Assembly (NCBI GenBank): GCA_013138865.1
Contig: WTBY01000005.1
Location: 1 to 64,000 of the forward strand
Length of the DNA: 64,000 bases
Direction: 5' to 3'
From: Helicobacteraceae bacterium
GTDB lineage: Bacteria > Campylobacterota > Campylobacteria > Campylobacterales > Sulfurimonadaceae
The number at the start of each line of letters is the position of its first letter. The first letter of the stretch is position 1. Positions 35,673 through 45,532 of the stretch are shown in pieces. Under the pieces are notes generated by a model. That model did no database searches. It worked only from the letters and a program-made list of their open reading frames with translations, and was not told where the DNA came from. The position numbers were made by a program, and so were the translations under genes.

Positions 35673-36368
35673 ATGCAAAATTTTAAAGAGAGTAATTTAG
35701 TACTTGTAGTTTTATCATCTATATTAGCAGTATTACTTGGAATTTCACTGTTTTTTAACTTAAACAGTGGGACTGAAGAGATATTAGAAGAAGAGTATGA
35801 GGTGCAACTACCTATAACTTATGATAGTTTACCTTCAAACATTAAAGAGAAGTATGTTTTAAAAAGTAGCACTAAGAAGGTCTTACCTGATAATAAACAA
35901 GAGCTAAATCAAAAAATCTCTGAGCTTAAAAAACAGGTAAACATACTTAAAGTTACAAAAAAACAGACACCAGAAATAAAAAGGCTTAGCTCTTTTGCCT
36001 CTTGTTATAGCATGGCGATCGGAAGTTATAGCTTGCCTCTAGAGTGTAAAAAGAGTATAACTGCTTTTATAGACACTAATAGTGATGCATCATATTTTGA
36101 GTTAATAGGTATAGTTGATCGAACAGAGTTTAAGTTATTTAGAGATATTGAACAAAATGATCAAATTTTTGATGAGTTAAAAACTTCTGAAGAGTCTCTT
36201 GAAACACTCCGTATGTACAGTGAAAATGGTTTAGCAACATATAGAGTTATGGAAGCAAACTGGCTTATAAAAAAACATACAGATCATAAAGCTAAAATAT
36301 TTAGTGCCAACTACAAACTAACATCAGATAAAGGTTATCGTGGCGTTATAGTTAGAGCTTATAAATAA
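35673..36368 (+). CDS. Membrane-anchored periplasmic protein with coiled coil, OmpA-C-like end
   Basis: A 231-residue protein. The single membrane segment (about 8-29) near the N terminus leaves the rest in the periplasm. A coiled-coil stretch (about 70-95, NKQELNQKISELKKQV) precedes a mixed domain. That domain has FELIGIVDRTEF and a later GLATYRVMEANWLIKK, which faintly resemble the peptidoglycan-binding OmpA C-terminal fold. This likeness is weak. ATG 35673 is chosen over the TTG two codons upstream because AAAGAG is then well spaced. It follows the secreted protein by 70 bases with no terminator. Confidence 0.65.
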   Translation: MQNFKESNLVLVVLSSILAVLLGISLFFNLNSGTEEILEEEYEVQLPITYDSLPSNIKEKYVLKSSTKKVLPDNKQELNQKISELKKQVNILKVTKKQTPEIKRLSSFASCYSMAIGSYSLPLECKKSITAFIDTNSDASYFELIGIVDRTEFKLFRDIEQNDQIFDELKTSEESLETLRMYSENGLATYRVMEANWLIKKHTDHKAKIFSANYKLTSDKGYRGVIVRAYK

Positions 36369-36387
36369 AACAATAAAAAGGATAACA

Positions 36388-36834
36388 ATGAATTTAACAA
36401 CAACACCAGGAGTTCTTGGAGAACATCCACCAGTAACAAAGCCACATCCAGGTTTTTACCATGAAGTTGGTGAAGAGAGATTTAGAAAACTAGTGCACGA
36501 TCACTATGAGTTAATTAGAACAAGTGAGATAGCTTTTTTATTTCCAGTAAATGATGATGACGATTTTGAACAAGCAAAGAAAAATGCTGGTGACTTTTTT
36601 ATACAGATCTGTGCTGGACCTGATTGGTTTGCACAAAATCGTGGTAAGCCACAAATGGTAGGTCGTCATGCTCCATTTCGTATTGATGCTAAGTCACGTG
36701 TAATATGGCTAGAGCTTTACCGTCCTCTGTTAGAAGAGCTTGAAGGAGAAGGCATTAACCCCGAATATATAAAATCTTTTTGGGATTATGCAGATATTTT
36801 TTCTATTTGGATGATAAATACACCAAGTAAATAA
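36388..36834 (+). CDS. Truncated haemoglobin (group II-like)
   Basis: A 148-residue single-domain globin of the truncated family. The proximal histidine lies in MVGRHAPFRID (His94). Trp107 in RVIWLELY fits the conserved G8 tryptophan of group II and III proteins. The RHAPF form favours group II. It has an N-terminal extension of about 20 residues rich in Pro and His before the E-helix region. It probably binds oxygen or handles nitric oxide in the cytoplasm. AAAAGGA precedes the ATG. The gene lies 19 bases after the previous stop and probably reads with it. Confidence 0.87.
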   Translation: MNLTTTPGVLGEHPPVTKPHPGFYHEVGEERFRKLVHDHYELIRTSEIAFLFPVNDDDDFEQAKKNAGDFFIQICAGPDWFAQNRGKPQMVGRHAPFRIDAKSRVIWLELYRPLLEELEGEGINPEYIKSFWDYADIFSIWMINTPSK

Positions 36835-36898
36835 AAGAATGTGAAACTTTAAAGTAATTTTTACTAAAATATATAAAAATACTCTAGGAAGCATTAAA

Positions 36899-39800
36899 AT
36901 GAAATTACTTAAAATAATAGCTTCATTATTGTTAGCATACCTATTTATAGGTTTTGTACTACTACCATACTCTATTTACTACTTTGCACCAAAGTTAGTA
37001 AAAAGTGAGTATGGTGCTTCACTTCAAATTCAAAAAGTAAATTTCAACCCACTTACCTGCGCTATTAACATTAAAGAACTAAAACTTAAAACTCCTAGAA
37101 ACGAGCCTTTTGTTAGCTTTAAAAATTTAGCTATTAACTTTGATCCTTTAAAGTTAATTACGTCTGTAAGTGAGTTTAGTAAATTTGATATAGACTCTTT
37201 GTCTGTAAACATTTTAAAAGATCAAAAAGGGAAGTTTAATTATGACTTTTTACTACCAACTTCTAATGAATCTAACAAAACAGCTAAAACAAAGAGCGAT
37301 TTAACATTAGTTATAAGCTCTTTTAAACTTCAAAATAGTGAACTCACATATAGTTATTATGAGGGTAGGATGAAAAAAGTTGTCTCATCTAAGAAACTAT
37401 CATTTGAAATTCAAAATATTACTACTTCAACAACTAACCCACTTAATGGAGGGTACTCTATATCTACTTTAATTAATAAAACTGATAGCTTATCTCTCAC
37501 TGGTAAAATAGACTCTATAATACCCTTTAAAATAAAAGGTAAGTTATTACTAAATGTACAAAGTATTCCCAAGTACATGCAGTACCTACCTGAGAGTAAA
37601 TATGAGTTACTATCTTCTTCGCTCAATTTTAGTAGTAAGTATCAGTTTGATATAGATGATCTAAATAGTACTAATTTAAGCGATCTAAAACTGAAGCTCT
37701 CAAATATAGAGTTAAAACCAAAAAATGAAAAGTATAAACTACTCTCTATTAAGAATATAGATATTTTGGCAACTGATGTTAAGCCATTCGAACAGAGTGC
37801 AAATTTAGAACATATATCTATTGACACTATTAGTAGTACTACGATCGTAGATGAAAACTCTAAACTAAACTGGGAAGAGATCTTCTCAAGCGATACTAAG
37901 AGTAAACATGAACAAAATACAACAAGCAACACTTCTAAGTGGAAAGTTAAGTTAGCTAAGTTTGAACTACTTAAAAGTAGTGCTAGCTATAAAGATGTAC
38001 CAAATAGGTCTAACTATGAAGTAGATGATCTGAACTTCTATGTTAATGGAGTTGAGTTAGATCTTGGTGCGTCATCTCTTAGTGTAGAAGATGTTAAAAC
38101 TGATAGTACAAACATTAATGTAGTTATTAATAAAACAGAAACTATTAAGAAAAAAGAAGAGAAAAAAAGTGAAAAAAGTAGTGCTAAAGCTTTTAAGTAC
38201 ACTATTAAAAAGTTTACTTTAGAGAACTACTCAGCAGACATTTTAGACAACAAGTTTACATCTAAAAATAGAGTTAATATAGATAAAATAAAATTTAGCG
38301 CAGATGATATTACTGATCTTAAAAGTAAATATATAAACTTTAAAAGTTCACTTCGAATAGATAATAAGTCATCTTTGGAGTTAAGTGGAAAAGTATCTCA
38401 AGAGCCTTTAAATGCTCATATATCAGCAGATATTAAAAAGTTTAAACTTAATAGTTTAAACCCTTACCTCTCAAATAGTGCATATGTAAAATTTTATAGT
38501 GGCGATGTAGCAATCAGTACGAAACTACTATATGGTAACAAAGGATTAAGTAGTAGTGGATCAGTTATTTTGGATGATGTTGTTTTAAATGATAGTCGAG
38601 ATGACTCCGTTTTATTAGGACTTAACTCTCTTAAAGTACCTAAGTATAGTTTTGATGACTCTCTTTTGTTTATAGAAAATATTGATTTGGATGGTCTTTA
38701 TGCAAACGTTGAAGTAGACAAAAATGCAACTTTAAACTTCTCAAAACTAATGAAAGAGAGTACACAGAAAAATGCTCTCTCAAATAAGAGTGCAAAGCAG
38801 ACAAGTAAACCTATTGAAGTACAAATAATAACTCTAAATATAAAAAATAGTAGTACTACCTATAGTGATAACTCTTTGCCTATGAAGTTTAAGACAGATG
38901 TTCATGATGTGAATGGAAATATATATGCTATTTCAACTGTTAAAGATTCAACGACATATATTGACGTGGCAGGTATTGTAAATAAATATGGCTCTTCTAA
39001 AATATCAGGTAACCTTAACCCTATGTCTGTAAAAACTTTTACAGATATAGAGTTAGAGTTTAAAAACTTAGAAATAAACTCACTTAGCCCTTACTCTATG
39101 AAGTTTGCTGGTTATATTATAGATAGTGGAAAGTTAGACTTATATCTAGACTATCAAATGAATAACTCACAAATGCTAGGTAAAAATAACTTAATAATAA
39201 GAGATATTAAACTTGGTAAAAAAATTGAGTCAGAGAATTCTCTTCCTCTTGGTTTAGCCATAGCAGTTTTTGAAAATAGTGATGGAGTTATTGATCTTAA
39301 AATGCCTATTCATGGTGATGTTGATAACCCTAACTTTAAGTATGGTAGTGTTGTTATTAAAGCTTTTGGAAATATTATAACGTCAGTTGTTAGTTCCCCA
39401 TTTAAACTCTTAGGAAACCTATTAGGTATTAATACAGATGATCTAAAAGATATTGATTATGAGCCAGCGAGTTTCGCTCTTTTACCTTCAGAAAAAGAGA
39501 AACTAGACAAAATAAAAACTATACTTATAAAAAAGAGTGCAGTTGAACTCTCTATTATAGGTACATATAACACTATTCTGGACACAAGAGCTATTCAAGG
39601 TAAAAAACTTCTTTCACGTGCAGTAAAATTTGCGTCTTCAAAATATATAAATATTGGTGGCGCTCTAAATATATCTATTTTAGAGCAGTTGTATATTCAA
39701 AAGAATAGTAGTGCTAAGTTATACAAGTTAAAAAATTCTTTTAAAAGTAGTGATAAGTTCTCAAATGAGTATCAACTTGCACTTACAGATGCACTTTTAG

Positions 39801-39985
39801 AGTATGAGAGTTGCACTAGTAAAGAGTTAAAAACAGTTGCACAAAATCGTTCTAAAACTATAGTTAATTATTTACTTGAACATGGTATTGATAGCTCAAG
39901 ACTTAAAGTTAAAAAGATTGAAGAAGATAGTTCTAATAGTTCTAAATATGTTAAAAGTTTACTTCAAATTACGATTAAAAAATAG
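36899..39985 (+). CDS. AsmA-like DUF748 envelope protein
   Basis: A 1028-residue protein with one N-terminal membrane segment (about 3-27) and a very long periplasmic part. The pattern is typical of DUF748: LVKSEYGASLQIQKVNFNP at the start, repeated beta-strand units for most of the length, and LMDIELEFKNLEINSLSPYSMKFAGY-like segments near 720-745. A C-terminal region then has an OmpA-like part (about 880-1025) with RAxxV helices. DUF748 belongs to the AsmA/TamB/YhdP group, thought to bridge inner and outer membranes for lipid transport. The product is Lys/Ser/Asn-rich. It has its own leader region with AGGAAG upstream, and ends one base before the DTW gene on the other strand. Confidence 0.85.
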   Translation: MKLLKIIASLLLAYLFIGFVLLPYSIYYFAPKLVKSEYGASLQIQKVNFNPLTCAINIKELKLKTPRNEPFVSFKNLAINFDPLKLITSVSEFSKFDIDSLSVNILKDQKGKFNYDFLLPTSNESNKTAKTKSDLTLVISSFKLQNSELTYSYYEGRMKKVVSSKKLSFEIQNITTSTTNPLNGGYSISTLINKTDSLSLTGKIDSIIPFKIKGKLLLNVQSIPKYMQYLPESKYELLSSSLNFSSKYQFDIDDLNSTNLSDLKLKLSNIELKPKNEKYKLLSIKNIDILATDVKPFEQSANLEHISIDTISSTTIVDENSKLNWEEIFSSDTKSKHEQNTTSNTSKWKVKLAKFELLKSSASYKDVPNRSNYEVDDLNFYVNGVELDLGASSLSVEDVKTDSTNINVVINKTETIKKKEEKKSEKSSAKAFKYTIKKFTLENYSADILDNKFTSKNRVNIDKIKFSADDITDLKSKYINFKSSLRIDNKSSLELSGKVSQEPLNAHISADIKKFKLNSLNPYLSNSAYVKFYSGDVAISTKLLYGNKGLSSSGSVILDDVVLNDSRDDSVLLGLNSLKVPKYSFDDSLLFIENIDLDGLYANVEVDKNATLNFSKLMKESTQKNALSNKSAKQTSKPIEVQIITLNIKNSSTTYSDNSLPMKFKTDVHDVNGNIYAISTVKDSTTYIDVAGIVNKYGSSKISGNLNPMSVKTFTDIELEFKNLEINSLSPYSMKFAGYIIDSGKLDLYLDYQMNNSQMLGKNNLIIRDIKLGKKIESENSLPLGLAIAVFENSDGVIDLKMPIHGDVDNPNFKYGSVVIKAFGNIITSVVSSPFKLLGNLLGINTDDLKDIDYEPASFALLPSEKEKLDKIKTILIKKSAVELSIIGTYNTILDTRAIQGKKLLSRAVKFASSKYINIGGALNISILEQLYIQKNSSAKLYKLKNSFKSSDKFSNEYQLALTDALLEYESCTSKELKTVAQNRSKTIVNYLLEHGIDSSRLKVKKIEEDSSNSSKYVKSLLQITIKK

Positions 39986-39986
39986 T

Positions 39987-40625
39987 TTAAACTTTATACC
40001 TCACTCCATTTAAAAGTTTAGAACAAGCCACTTGGTACTCAACCATTTTCTCAAAAGGCGTTAAAAAAAGATCTAACTCGTCTTTAGCGATCGACTCTAT
40101 TTTATGCTCATTCAAAAGTTCTAGTACACATAAAGTAGACTCTATAGTAGAAAGACACACTTCTGAGGGTTGCTGTTTTATTTGGTACTTTGAAAGTTTT
40201 GAGTGCGTAAAACTAAGATGTGGAAGTAAAGCTAAATTTTTGCTAAGACGAAGTATTTTTTTAGAACAAGCCCATGTTGAGTCTATTATAAAGATCACGT
40301 TTTTTTTATTCTTGTTTTGAATACTGTTTTCGTTTAGGTTGATCGCATCTGTACTTGGGTAGAGAATAAAGCAGTTGTTGTTTGGCTCATTTAAAATAGA
40401 GTTAATTTTTTTATGTTTACTAAAATCAACATCTATAAAAATAGTGCAGTTTTTTAAGGAGAGGTTAGTAAAGTGACCTGTATTATTTTTAGTTTTTTTA
40501 AACTCTTTAGGATGCATTAAAATAACAAACTCAGTTTCAGTCTCGATCTGTTGAACATGATCGCAAATACAACTACACTTTGGTCTATAACAACTATAAC
40601 ACTTCTCACGTATCTCAATATTCAT
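39987..40625 (-). CDS. DTW domain protein, tRNA aminocarboxypropyltransferase-like
   Basis: A 212-residue protein with the DTW family pattern: N-terminal cysteines CYSCYRPKCSCIC (about 9-21) that probably bind zinc, a VILMHPKEFKK strand, and the catalytic motif DSTW in FIIDSTWACSKKIL. Family members (TapT, formerly YfiP) add a 3-amino-3-carboxypropyl group from S-adenosylmethionine to uridine 47 of tRNA. It converges with the DUF748 gene with stops one base apart. It is divergent from ribBA. Confidence 0.86.
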   Translation of the reverse strand: MNIEIREKCYSCYRPKCSCICDHVQQIETETEFVILMHPKEFKKTKNNTGHFTNLSLKNCTIFIDVDFSKHKKINSILNEPNNNCFILYPSTDAINLNENSIQNKNKKNVIFIIDSTWACSKKILRLSKNLALLPHLSFTHSKLSKYQIKQQPSEVCLSTIESTLCVLELLNEHKIESIAKDELDLFLTPFEKMVEYQVACSKLLNGVRYKV

Positions 40626-40684
40626 AAAGAGATTATAGCAAAGTTTGTTTTTGATACTTAATTAAAAAAGTAGTTTCTTTTCTA

Positions 40685-40690
40685 TATAAT
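40685..40690 (+). promoter_or_regulatory. TATAAT -10 box for ribBA
   Basis: TATAAT lies in the divergent gap, 35 bases before the ribBA ATG. No -35 motif and no FMN riboswitch structure was recognised, so regulation by FMN is not evident from sequence. Confidence 0.55.
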
Positions 40691-40725
40691 ACGCAAATTA
40701 AATAAACTTATAAAGAAGATATATT

Positions 40726-41760
40726 ATGACACCAACTAAACGCGTACTAGAAGCTATTGAAGAGATTAAAAAAGGTAACATGATCATTATGCTTGATGAT
40801 GAGGATCGCGAAAATGAGGGTGACTTAGTTTATGCAGCTACTTTTTCGACTCCTGATCATGTAAATTTCATGGCAACTCATGCACGTGGACTGATCTGTG
40901 TAGCTGTAAAAAAAGAGATCGCTGCAAAGTTAGAGTTAAACCCAATGGTAACATCAAACAACTCAAGCTACGAGACTGCTTTTACAGTCTCTGTTGACGC
41001 TGTTGACGCACTTACTGGTATTAGTTCTGCAGAGCGTGATATGACTATTAAAATTCTTGCTAACCCTATTTCAAAAGCGACTGAACTTGTTCGTCCTGGT
41101 CATATTTTTCCTTTGATTGCAAAAGATGGTGGTGTTCTTATTCGTACGGGTCATACAGAGGGTAGTGTTGATATTTGTCGTCTTGCAGGTTTAGCTGAAG
41201 CTGGTGTTATTTGTGAGATCATTAAAGAAGACGGAACAATGGCTCGTCGTGATGATTTAGATATATTTGCAGATGAGCATAACCTTAAAACTGTATTTAT
41301 CTCCGATCTTGTTGAATACCGTTTAGCAAATGAAATTTTAGTAACTATAAAAGAAGAAGAGCAGATAGAATTTTTTGACTCTAAAAGTAGAAAAGTAACT
41401 ATTACAGATCATGAAGGTACGGATCATACTGCGATCGTGTTTGGTGACTTAGAAGAGTGCGCTAATGTTAAAGTTCATAACATAGTTCCAGATATTGAGT
41501 TACTACTTAATAAAGCTAAATATAGCGAGCTTACAAACTCTATAGAGTACTTAAAAGCTAACTCTGGTGTTTTGGTATTCATAAACAAGCCAAACCATCA
41601 CAATGCAACTATGAAAGAGTATGGTATAGGTGCTCAAATACTTAAAACTTTAGGTGTTAATAAAATGAACATTTTAAGTGGAAGTAAAAAACCAGAACTT
41701 GTAGGTTTAGGTGGCTTTGGTCTTGAAGTTGTAAAGAGTATAGATATAACAAAATCATAA
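40726..41760 (+). CDS. ribBA: DHBP synthase RibB fused to a degenerate GTP cyclohydrolase II domain
   Basis: A 344-residue riboflavin enzyme. The N-terminal domain (about 1-200) is a full 3,4-dihydroxy-2-butanone 4-phosphate synthase: DDEDRENEGDL (24-34), THARGL, RPGHIFPLIAKDGGV and RTGHTEGSVDICRLAGL. The C-terminal part (about 215-340) follows the GTP cyclohydrolase II fold but lacks the zinc cysteines (the GSLRCDCG motif is missing; only one Cys is present) and the active-site Arg region. It cannot be expected to open GTP. Such hybrid forms occur in Campylobacterota, so a separate ribA should exist elsewhere. The PP2C-type phosphatase gene follows 26 bases later. Confidence 0.9.
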   Translation: MTPTKRVLEAIEEIKKGNMIIMLDDEDRENEGDLVYAATFSTPDHVNFMATHARGLICVAVKKEIAAKLELNPMVTSNNSSYETAFTVSVDAVDALTGISSAERDMTIKILANPISKATELVRPGHIFPLIAKDGGVLIRTGHTEGSVDICRLAGLAEAGVICEIIKEDGTMARRDDLDIFADEHNLKTVFISDLVEYRLANEILVTIKEEEQIEFFDSKSRKVTITDHEGTDHTAIVFGDLEECANVKVHNIVPDIELLLNKAKYSELTNSIEYLKANSGVLVFINKPNHHNATMKEYGIGAQILKTLGVNKMNILSGSKKPELVGLGGFGLEVVKSIDITKS

Positions 41761-41786
41761 TAATTATTAAAAGTATGGTGTAAAAT

Positions 41787-43079
41787 ATGAGAACAGAAAC
41801 AGATTTACTTCAAAATTTAGAAGAAGCTAAAGAGCTATTACAAAAAAAACTTGATGAAACTACAAAAGAGCTAGAAAAAGAGAAATATTTAAGACAGAGC
41901 ATGTTAAATTCCCAAAAAAATTTAATTTTAACTTATAATGGACATCATTTACTAGAAGCTAACCAAGCATTTTTTGAGTTTTATAAAATTAAAAATGTAG
42001 AAGAGTTTTTTGAAAAATATGGTGAATGTATTGCCGATACTTTTAATACAAATGTATCTAAAGGGTATTTACAAAAAATAATGGATGAAGAACACTATAT
42101 TGACTATTTACGTAGGCAATCTGATAAAGTTACTAGAGTTAAAATTAGCAGAGATGGTGAAGAGCATATATTTACTGTTGAGCTTACAGTACTCATTGTA
42201 GATACCAAAGATTTAAGCATTATTACATTTACAAATATAACGGAAACTGAGAAGAGTAAAGTGCTTATGCAAATTCAACATCAAGAAATAAAAGACTCTG
42301 TTGAGTATGCTTCTATGATACAGAGTGCAATTTTGCCTGCCACAGTATCTTTAGGTAAGTATTTTAAGGAATATTTTGTAACCTGGAGACCAAAAGATAC
42401 AGTTGGTGGTGATATCTGGCTACTAAATGATTTAAGAAATGAGGAGGAGTGTTTACTTTTCTTTATTGACTGTACAGGACATGGAATCTCTGGTGCTTTT
42501 GTAACAATGATTGTAAAATCAATTGAAAAAGAGATACTCTCTATATTGCGAAATAAAGAAGATATGGAGGTAAGCCCTGCATGGATCATGGGTTATTTTA
42601 ACAAAACAATGAAAACACTACTTAAACAAGAAGATAAAGATAGTCTAACAAATGTTGGTTGGGATGGAGGTATAATCTACTACAATAAAAAAGATAAACT
42701 TCTTAAGTTTGCTGGAGCAGAAACACCACTCTTTTACATGGATATACAAGGTGAACTACATACAGTAAAAGGAAATCGTAAGTCAGTTGGGTACAAAAAT
42801 TGTGAAGCTGAGTATGAATATAAAGAGACTATTATAAATGTTGAAGAGGGTATGAAGTTTTACTGTACAACCGATGGTTATCTAGATCAGACTGGTGGTG
42901 AAAAAGGCTTCTCATTTGGAAAAAAACGTTTTACTAATATTATAAAAGAGTACTACAGTGAACCTATGAGCGAACTTCAGAGTGCACTTATGGTTGAGAT
43001 GATGACGTATCAAGATATGGTTTTAGATAATGAGCAACGAGATGATCAGACTGTTATAGCATTTGAAATAGGAAGCTAA
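41787..43079 (+). CDS. PAS domain-SpoIIE type protein phosphatase
   Basis: A 430-residue cytoplasmic signalling protein. An N-terminal coiled coil (about 5-45) leads to a PAS-like domain (about 46-155). The C-terminal PP2C/SpoIIE phosphatase domain (about 170-428) has the metal motifs GGDIW (207-211) and DCTGHG (228-233), and the later RDDQTV motif, so it looks active. Such proteins usually dephosphorylate an anti-sigma factor antagonist. No such partner is adjacent. The PAS input suggests regulation by a small ligand or redox state. It converges with trpC. Confidence 0.87.
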   Translation: MRTETDLLQNLEEAKELLQKKLDETTKELEKEKYLRQSMLNSQKNLILTYNGHHLLEANQAFFEFYKIKNVEEFFEKYGECIADTFNTNVSKGYLQKIMDEEHYIDYLRRQSDKVTRVKISRDGEEHIFTVELTVLIVDTKDLSIITFTNITETEKSKVLMQIQHQEIKDSVEYASMIQSAILPATVSLGKYFKEYFVTWRPKDTVGGDIWLLNDLRNEEECLLFFIDCTGHGISGAFVTMIVKSIEKEILSILRNKEDMEVSPAWIMGYFNKTMKTLLKQEDKDSLTNVGWDGGIIYYNKKDKLLKFAGAETPLFYMDIQGELHTVKGNRKSVGYKNCEAEYEYKETIINVEEGMKFYCTTDGYLDQTGGEKGFSFGKKRFTNIIKEYYSEPMSELQSALMVEMMTYQDMVLDNEQRDDQTVIAFEIGS

Positions 43080-43120
43080 CAGTACTGAACTTCTGTTTAG
43101 CCTTGCTTTAGTTTTACTAA
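43075..43120. terminator. Candidate terminator between convergent SpoIIE-type gene and trpC
   Basis: GCTAACAG (43075-43082) pairs with CTGTTTAGC (43093-43101) with one bulge and a 10-base loop. It overlaps both stop codons and is followed by CTTGCTTTAGTTTT. The stem is modest, so confidence is limited. Confidence 0.4.
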
Positions 43121-43882
43121 AGCATCTTCTACATTATCTTGACGCATTAATGACTCACCAACTAAGAAAGCATCAACTCCTGCCTTATTTAGATCTACTA
43201 ACTGCTCGTGCTCATGAATACCACTCTCAGCGATAATTATTTTCCCATTTGGTATAAGAGGTATAAGATCGTAAGATAGGTTCATATCCATCTCAAAAGT
43301 TTGTAAGTTACGGTGGTTAATACCTAATATGTCGGCACCACTAGTGATAGCCTTTGTTAAGTCTGTCTTATCATGAATTTCAACAAGTGCTTCCATACCT
43401 AAGTGACGAGTGTAACCTAAAAGCTCTTTCAGCTCTTTAAGTGAAAGTGCAGCTGCGATCAGTAAAATAAAGTCAGCTCCATAAACCAAAGCCTCTAAAA
43501 TTTGGTACTTTGAAATTATAAAGTCTTTCCTTAAAAGAGGAATACTTACATAGCGTCTAATTCCGGCTAAATACTCTAAGTCACCTTGAAAGTAATGAGG
43601 TTCGGTAAGAACAGAGAGTGCATTCGCACCACCTCTCTCGTAAGCCTGTGCAATCGCTAAAGGATCGAAGTCCTCTCTAATAACACCTTTTGAAGGAGAA
43701 GCTTTTTTAACTTCTGCGATCACTTTAAAAGGATCTTTCTCATTCGTTTTTAGAAAGTCTATAACGTCTCTTGGTGCTCTTGCGTTAAAGGCTAGTGAAC
43801 GACCTAACCAGTCTAGTGTGTACTCTTTCTCTTTTTTTTCCAAGTCAGCTTTTGTTCTTTTTATTATCTCATCTAAAATCAT
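43097..43882 (-). CDS. trpC: Indole-3-glycerol-phosphate synthase
   Basis: TrpC closes the indole ring in tryptophan synthesis. The 261-residue TIM-barrel protein has [21 protein letters not shown] (catalytic Lys), [35 protein letters not shown], the [10 protein letters not shown] loop and the C-terminal [13 protein letters not shown]. It starts four bases inside the TPR lipoprotein gene upstream (ATGA), so it is read as the second gene of that unit. No other trp genes are near, so it is split from the usual operon. Confidence 0.96.
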   Translation of the reverse strand: MILDEIIKRTKADLEKKEKEYTLDWLGRSLAFNARAPRDVIDFLKTNEKDPFKVIAEVKKASPSKGVIREDFDPLAIAQAYERGGANALSVLTEPHYFQGDLEYLAGIRRYVSIPLLRKDFIISKYQILEALVYGADFILLIAAALSLKELKELLGYTRHLGMEALVEIHDKTDLTKAITSGADILGINHRNLQTFEMDMNLSYDLIPLIPNGKIIIAESGIHEHEQLVDLNKAGVDAFLVGESLMRQDNVEDALVKLKQG

Positions 43883-45159
43883 TTTTTTCCTTTACGTTTT
43901 TTCAGACATGCATTTATTTTTTCTAAGTGATCGCTTATTTCAGAATCAACACTATCTTTCATCTCTATAATTTTATTCATAACAGTTTTAGCTTTTTTAC
44001 AACGACCTTGTTTATAGTAACCCCAAGCTAGTGAGTCCATATAAAAGTATGACTTTGGATCTAGCTCCATAGCTTCTTTAACATAAGCTATACCCTGTTT
44101 TATATCTATTTTATGATCAATTAGTAAGTAACCTAAATAGTTTAAATAGAGACCTCTTTTATCGATATTTATAACCTTTTCAAACTTACTAACAACAGAG
44201 TTGAGCATTTTTTTATCATTTTTATTTTTAGCATTTTCATACTCAAACATAGCACTTTGACCCAAATACTCAACATCACCATCTTTTGCATAGATTTCAT
44301 CTGCTAATGTGTATGCTTTTTTGTAGAGTTTAGCATTTGCATAAACTTGCAGAAGAAGAGCATCATCTATTTTACTCTCTTCTAAAAATGCCATAAGCAT
44401 TGGAAGGTCTTTTTTATAAGTGTATATCTTTACGATCGCTTTGGCATACTTCTCATCACCGCTCATCTCAAAAAGACGTTTGTAAATGGAGACCATACCA
44501 TCCATATTATTCTGTTCACTGTAAAAACTAGCAAGTCTCTCACATATTCGTACACTACAGTTGTGCATTCTACTATGTGTTTCTAAATAAGCGATCGCCT
44601 TTTTTTGATCTTTTACGTTTACGTACAACACGATCGCTAACTTGTCCAAAATAAGTTCATCATAACTAGTAGCGTACGCACTCTCTAAGTACTTAAGAGC
44701 GATATCATATTTTTTCTCTTTTATATATATGTCACTAACTAACATATAATCTTTTGGATCTTTGGTAAGCTCTAAAAGTTTAAGAGCTTCTATTTTTACT
44801 TCATCAATATTTGCACTGTTTATAAGTGCACCTATCTTGTATCTTGCGACTTTATGGTTATTTGGCATATCACTTAAAACTGTGTCAGCTTGTTCTATGA
44901 CCTCTTTATACATTTGAGCTGATAGTTTATTTAAAAAAGAGGCGTATAAATACTCCTCTTTATTTGAGTTCTTATATAGGGTGTCATATGTTAAGGCTGC
45001 ACTCTTAAAGTCCATTCTATTTTCAGCGTCGATCGCGGTAACTATTAAAAGGTCTTCATTCTCAAAAGATTTAATATTTGTTTTTTTATTAAAAGTAGAT
45101 GTAGCACAACCACTAAAAAATAGAAGCACAACTAAAGAGCTAAGCAAAATTTTAAACAC
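43879..45159 (-). CDS. TPR-repeat lipoprotein
   Basis: A 426-residue envelope protein. A lipoprotein signal with the lipobox FSGC (Cys18) is followed by helical repeats for nearly the whole length, matching tetratricopeptide units (for example [19 protein letters not shown] and [18 protein letters not shown]). TPR lipoproteins scaffold outer-membrane or periplasmic complexes. The partner is unknown. The C terminus is Lys-rich (KKRKGKK). It overlaps the YkgJ-type gene by eight bases. Confidence 0.85.
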   Translation of the reverse strand: MFKILLSSLVVLLFFSGCATSTFNKKTNIKSFENEDLLIVTAIDAENRMDFKSAALTYDTLYKNSNKEEYLYASFLNKLSAQMYKEVIEQADTVLSDMPNNHKVARYKIGALINSANIDEVKIEALKLLELTKDPKDYMLVSDIYIKEKKYDIALKYLESAYATSYDELILDKLAIVLYVNVKDQKKAIAYLETHSRMHNCSVRICERLASFYSEQNNMDGMVSIYKRLFEMSGDEKYAKAIVKIYTYKKDLPMLMAFLEESKIDDALLLQVYANAKLYKKAYTLADEIYAKDGDVEYLGQSAMFEYENAKNKNDKKMLNSVVSKFEKVINIDKRGLYLNYLGYLLIDHKIDIKQGIAYVKEAMELDPKSYFYMDSLAWGYYKQGRCKKAKTVMNKIIEMKDSVDSEISDHLEKINACLKKRKGKK

Positions 45160-45532
45160 AACTAACTCCTTTACACTCTTCTTTTAATTCGTCAATTTGG
45201 TTTTTAAAGTAACCCCAAAATGGAAATGTACGACACTGTATTGGGCGCGCTTCATAAATAGAACAACCCATAACTTCACGATCGAAAAATATACAGTCAT
45301 AAGAGTCTTCAAATATTTTCTCTTTTAAAGATACCCTAGAACCATTTGTGATCGTAAACATATTTAAAAAAATACTCTTATCAATGTCTAAAAAAGTTAC
45401 AATACCTTCAATCTCTTTAGCATCAATATATATAAAGCCACTTTCGCCAGTACAACACTTTCCTGCACACTCTTTACAAGCTGAAGGGTTGAAACTATAC
45501 TTATAACCCTCTTGACGTATTAAACTTGACAT
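45152..45532 (-). CDS. YkgJ-family cysteine-cluster protein
   Basis: A 126-residue protein of the YkgJ/UPF0153 family. The cysteine clusters CKECAGKCC (18-26) and CRTFPFWGYF with further Cys (CSIYEARPIQC) form the family metal site, thought to bind zinc or iron. No enzyme activity is established. It overlaps the methyltransferase gene by 13 bases upstream and the lipoprotein gene downstream by eight, so it sits inside a dense operon. Confidence 0.85.
   Translation of the reverse strand: MSSLIRQEGYKYSFNPSACKECAGKCCTGESGFIYIDAKEIEGIVTFLDIDKSIFLNMFTITNGSRVSLKEKIFEDSYDCIFFDREVMGCSIYEARPIQCRTFPFWGYFKNQIDELKEECKGVSCV

Noticed and set aside
40626-40725. FMN riboswitch before ribBA
   Set aside because: The gap is only 100 bases and is shared with a divergent gene; none of the conserved FMN riboswitch core segments is visible.
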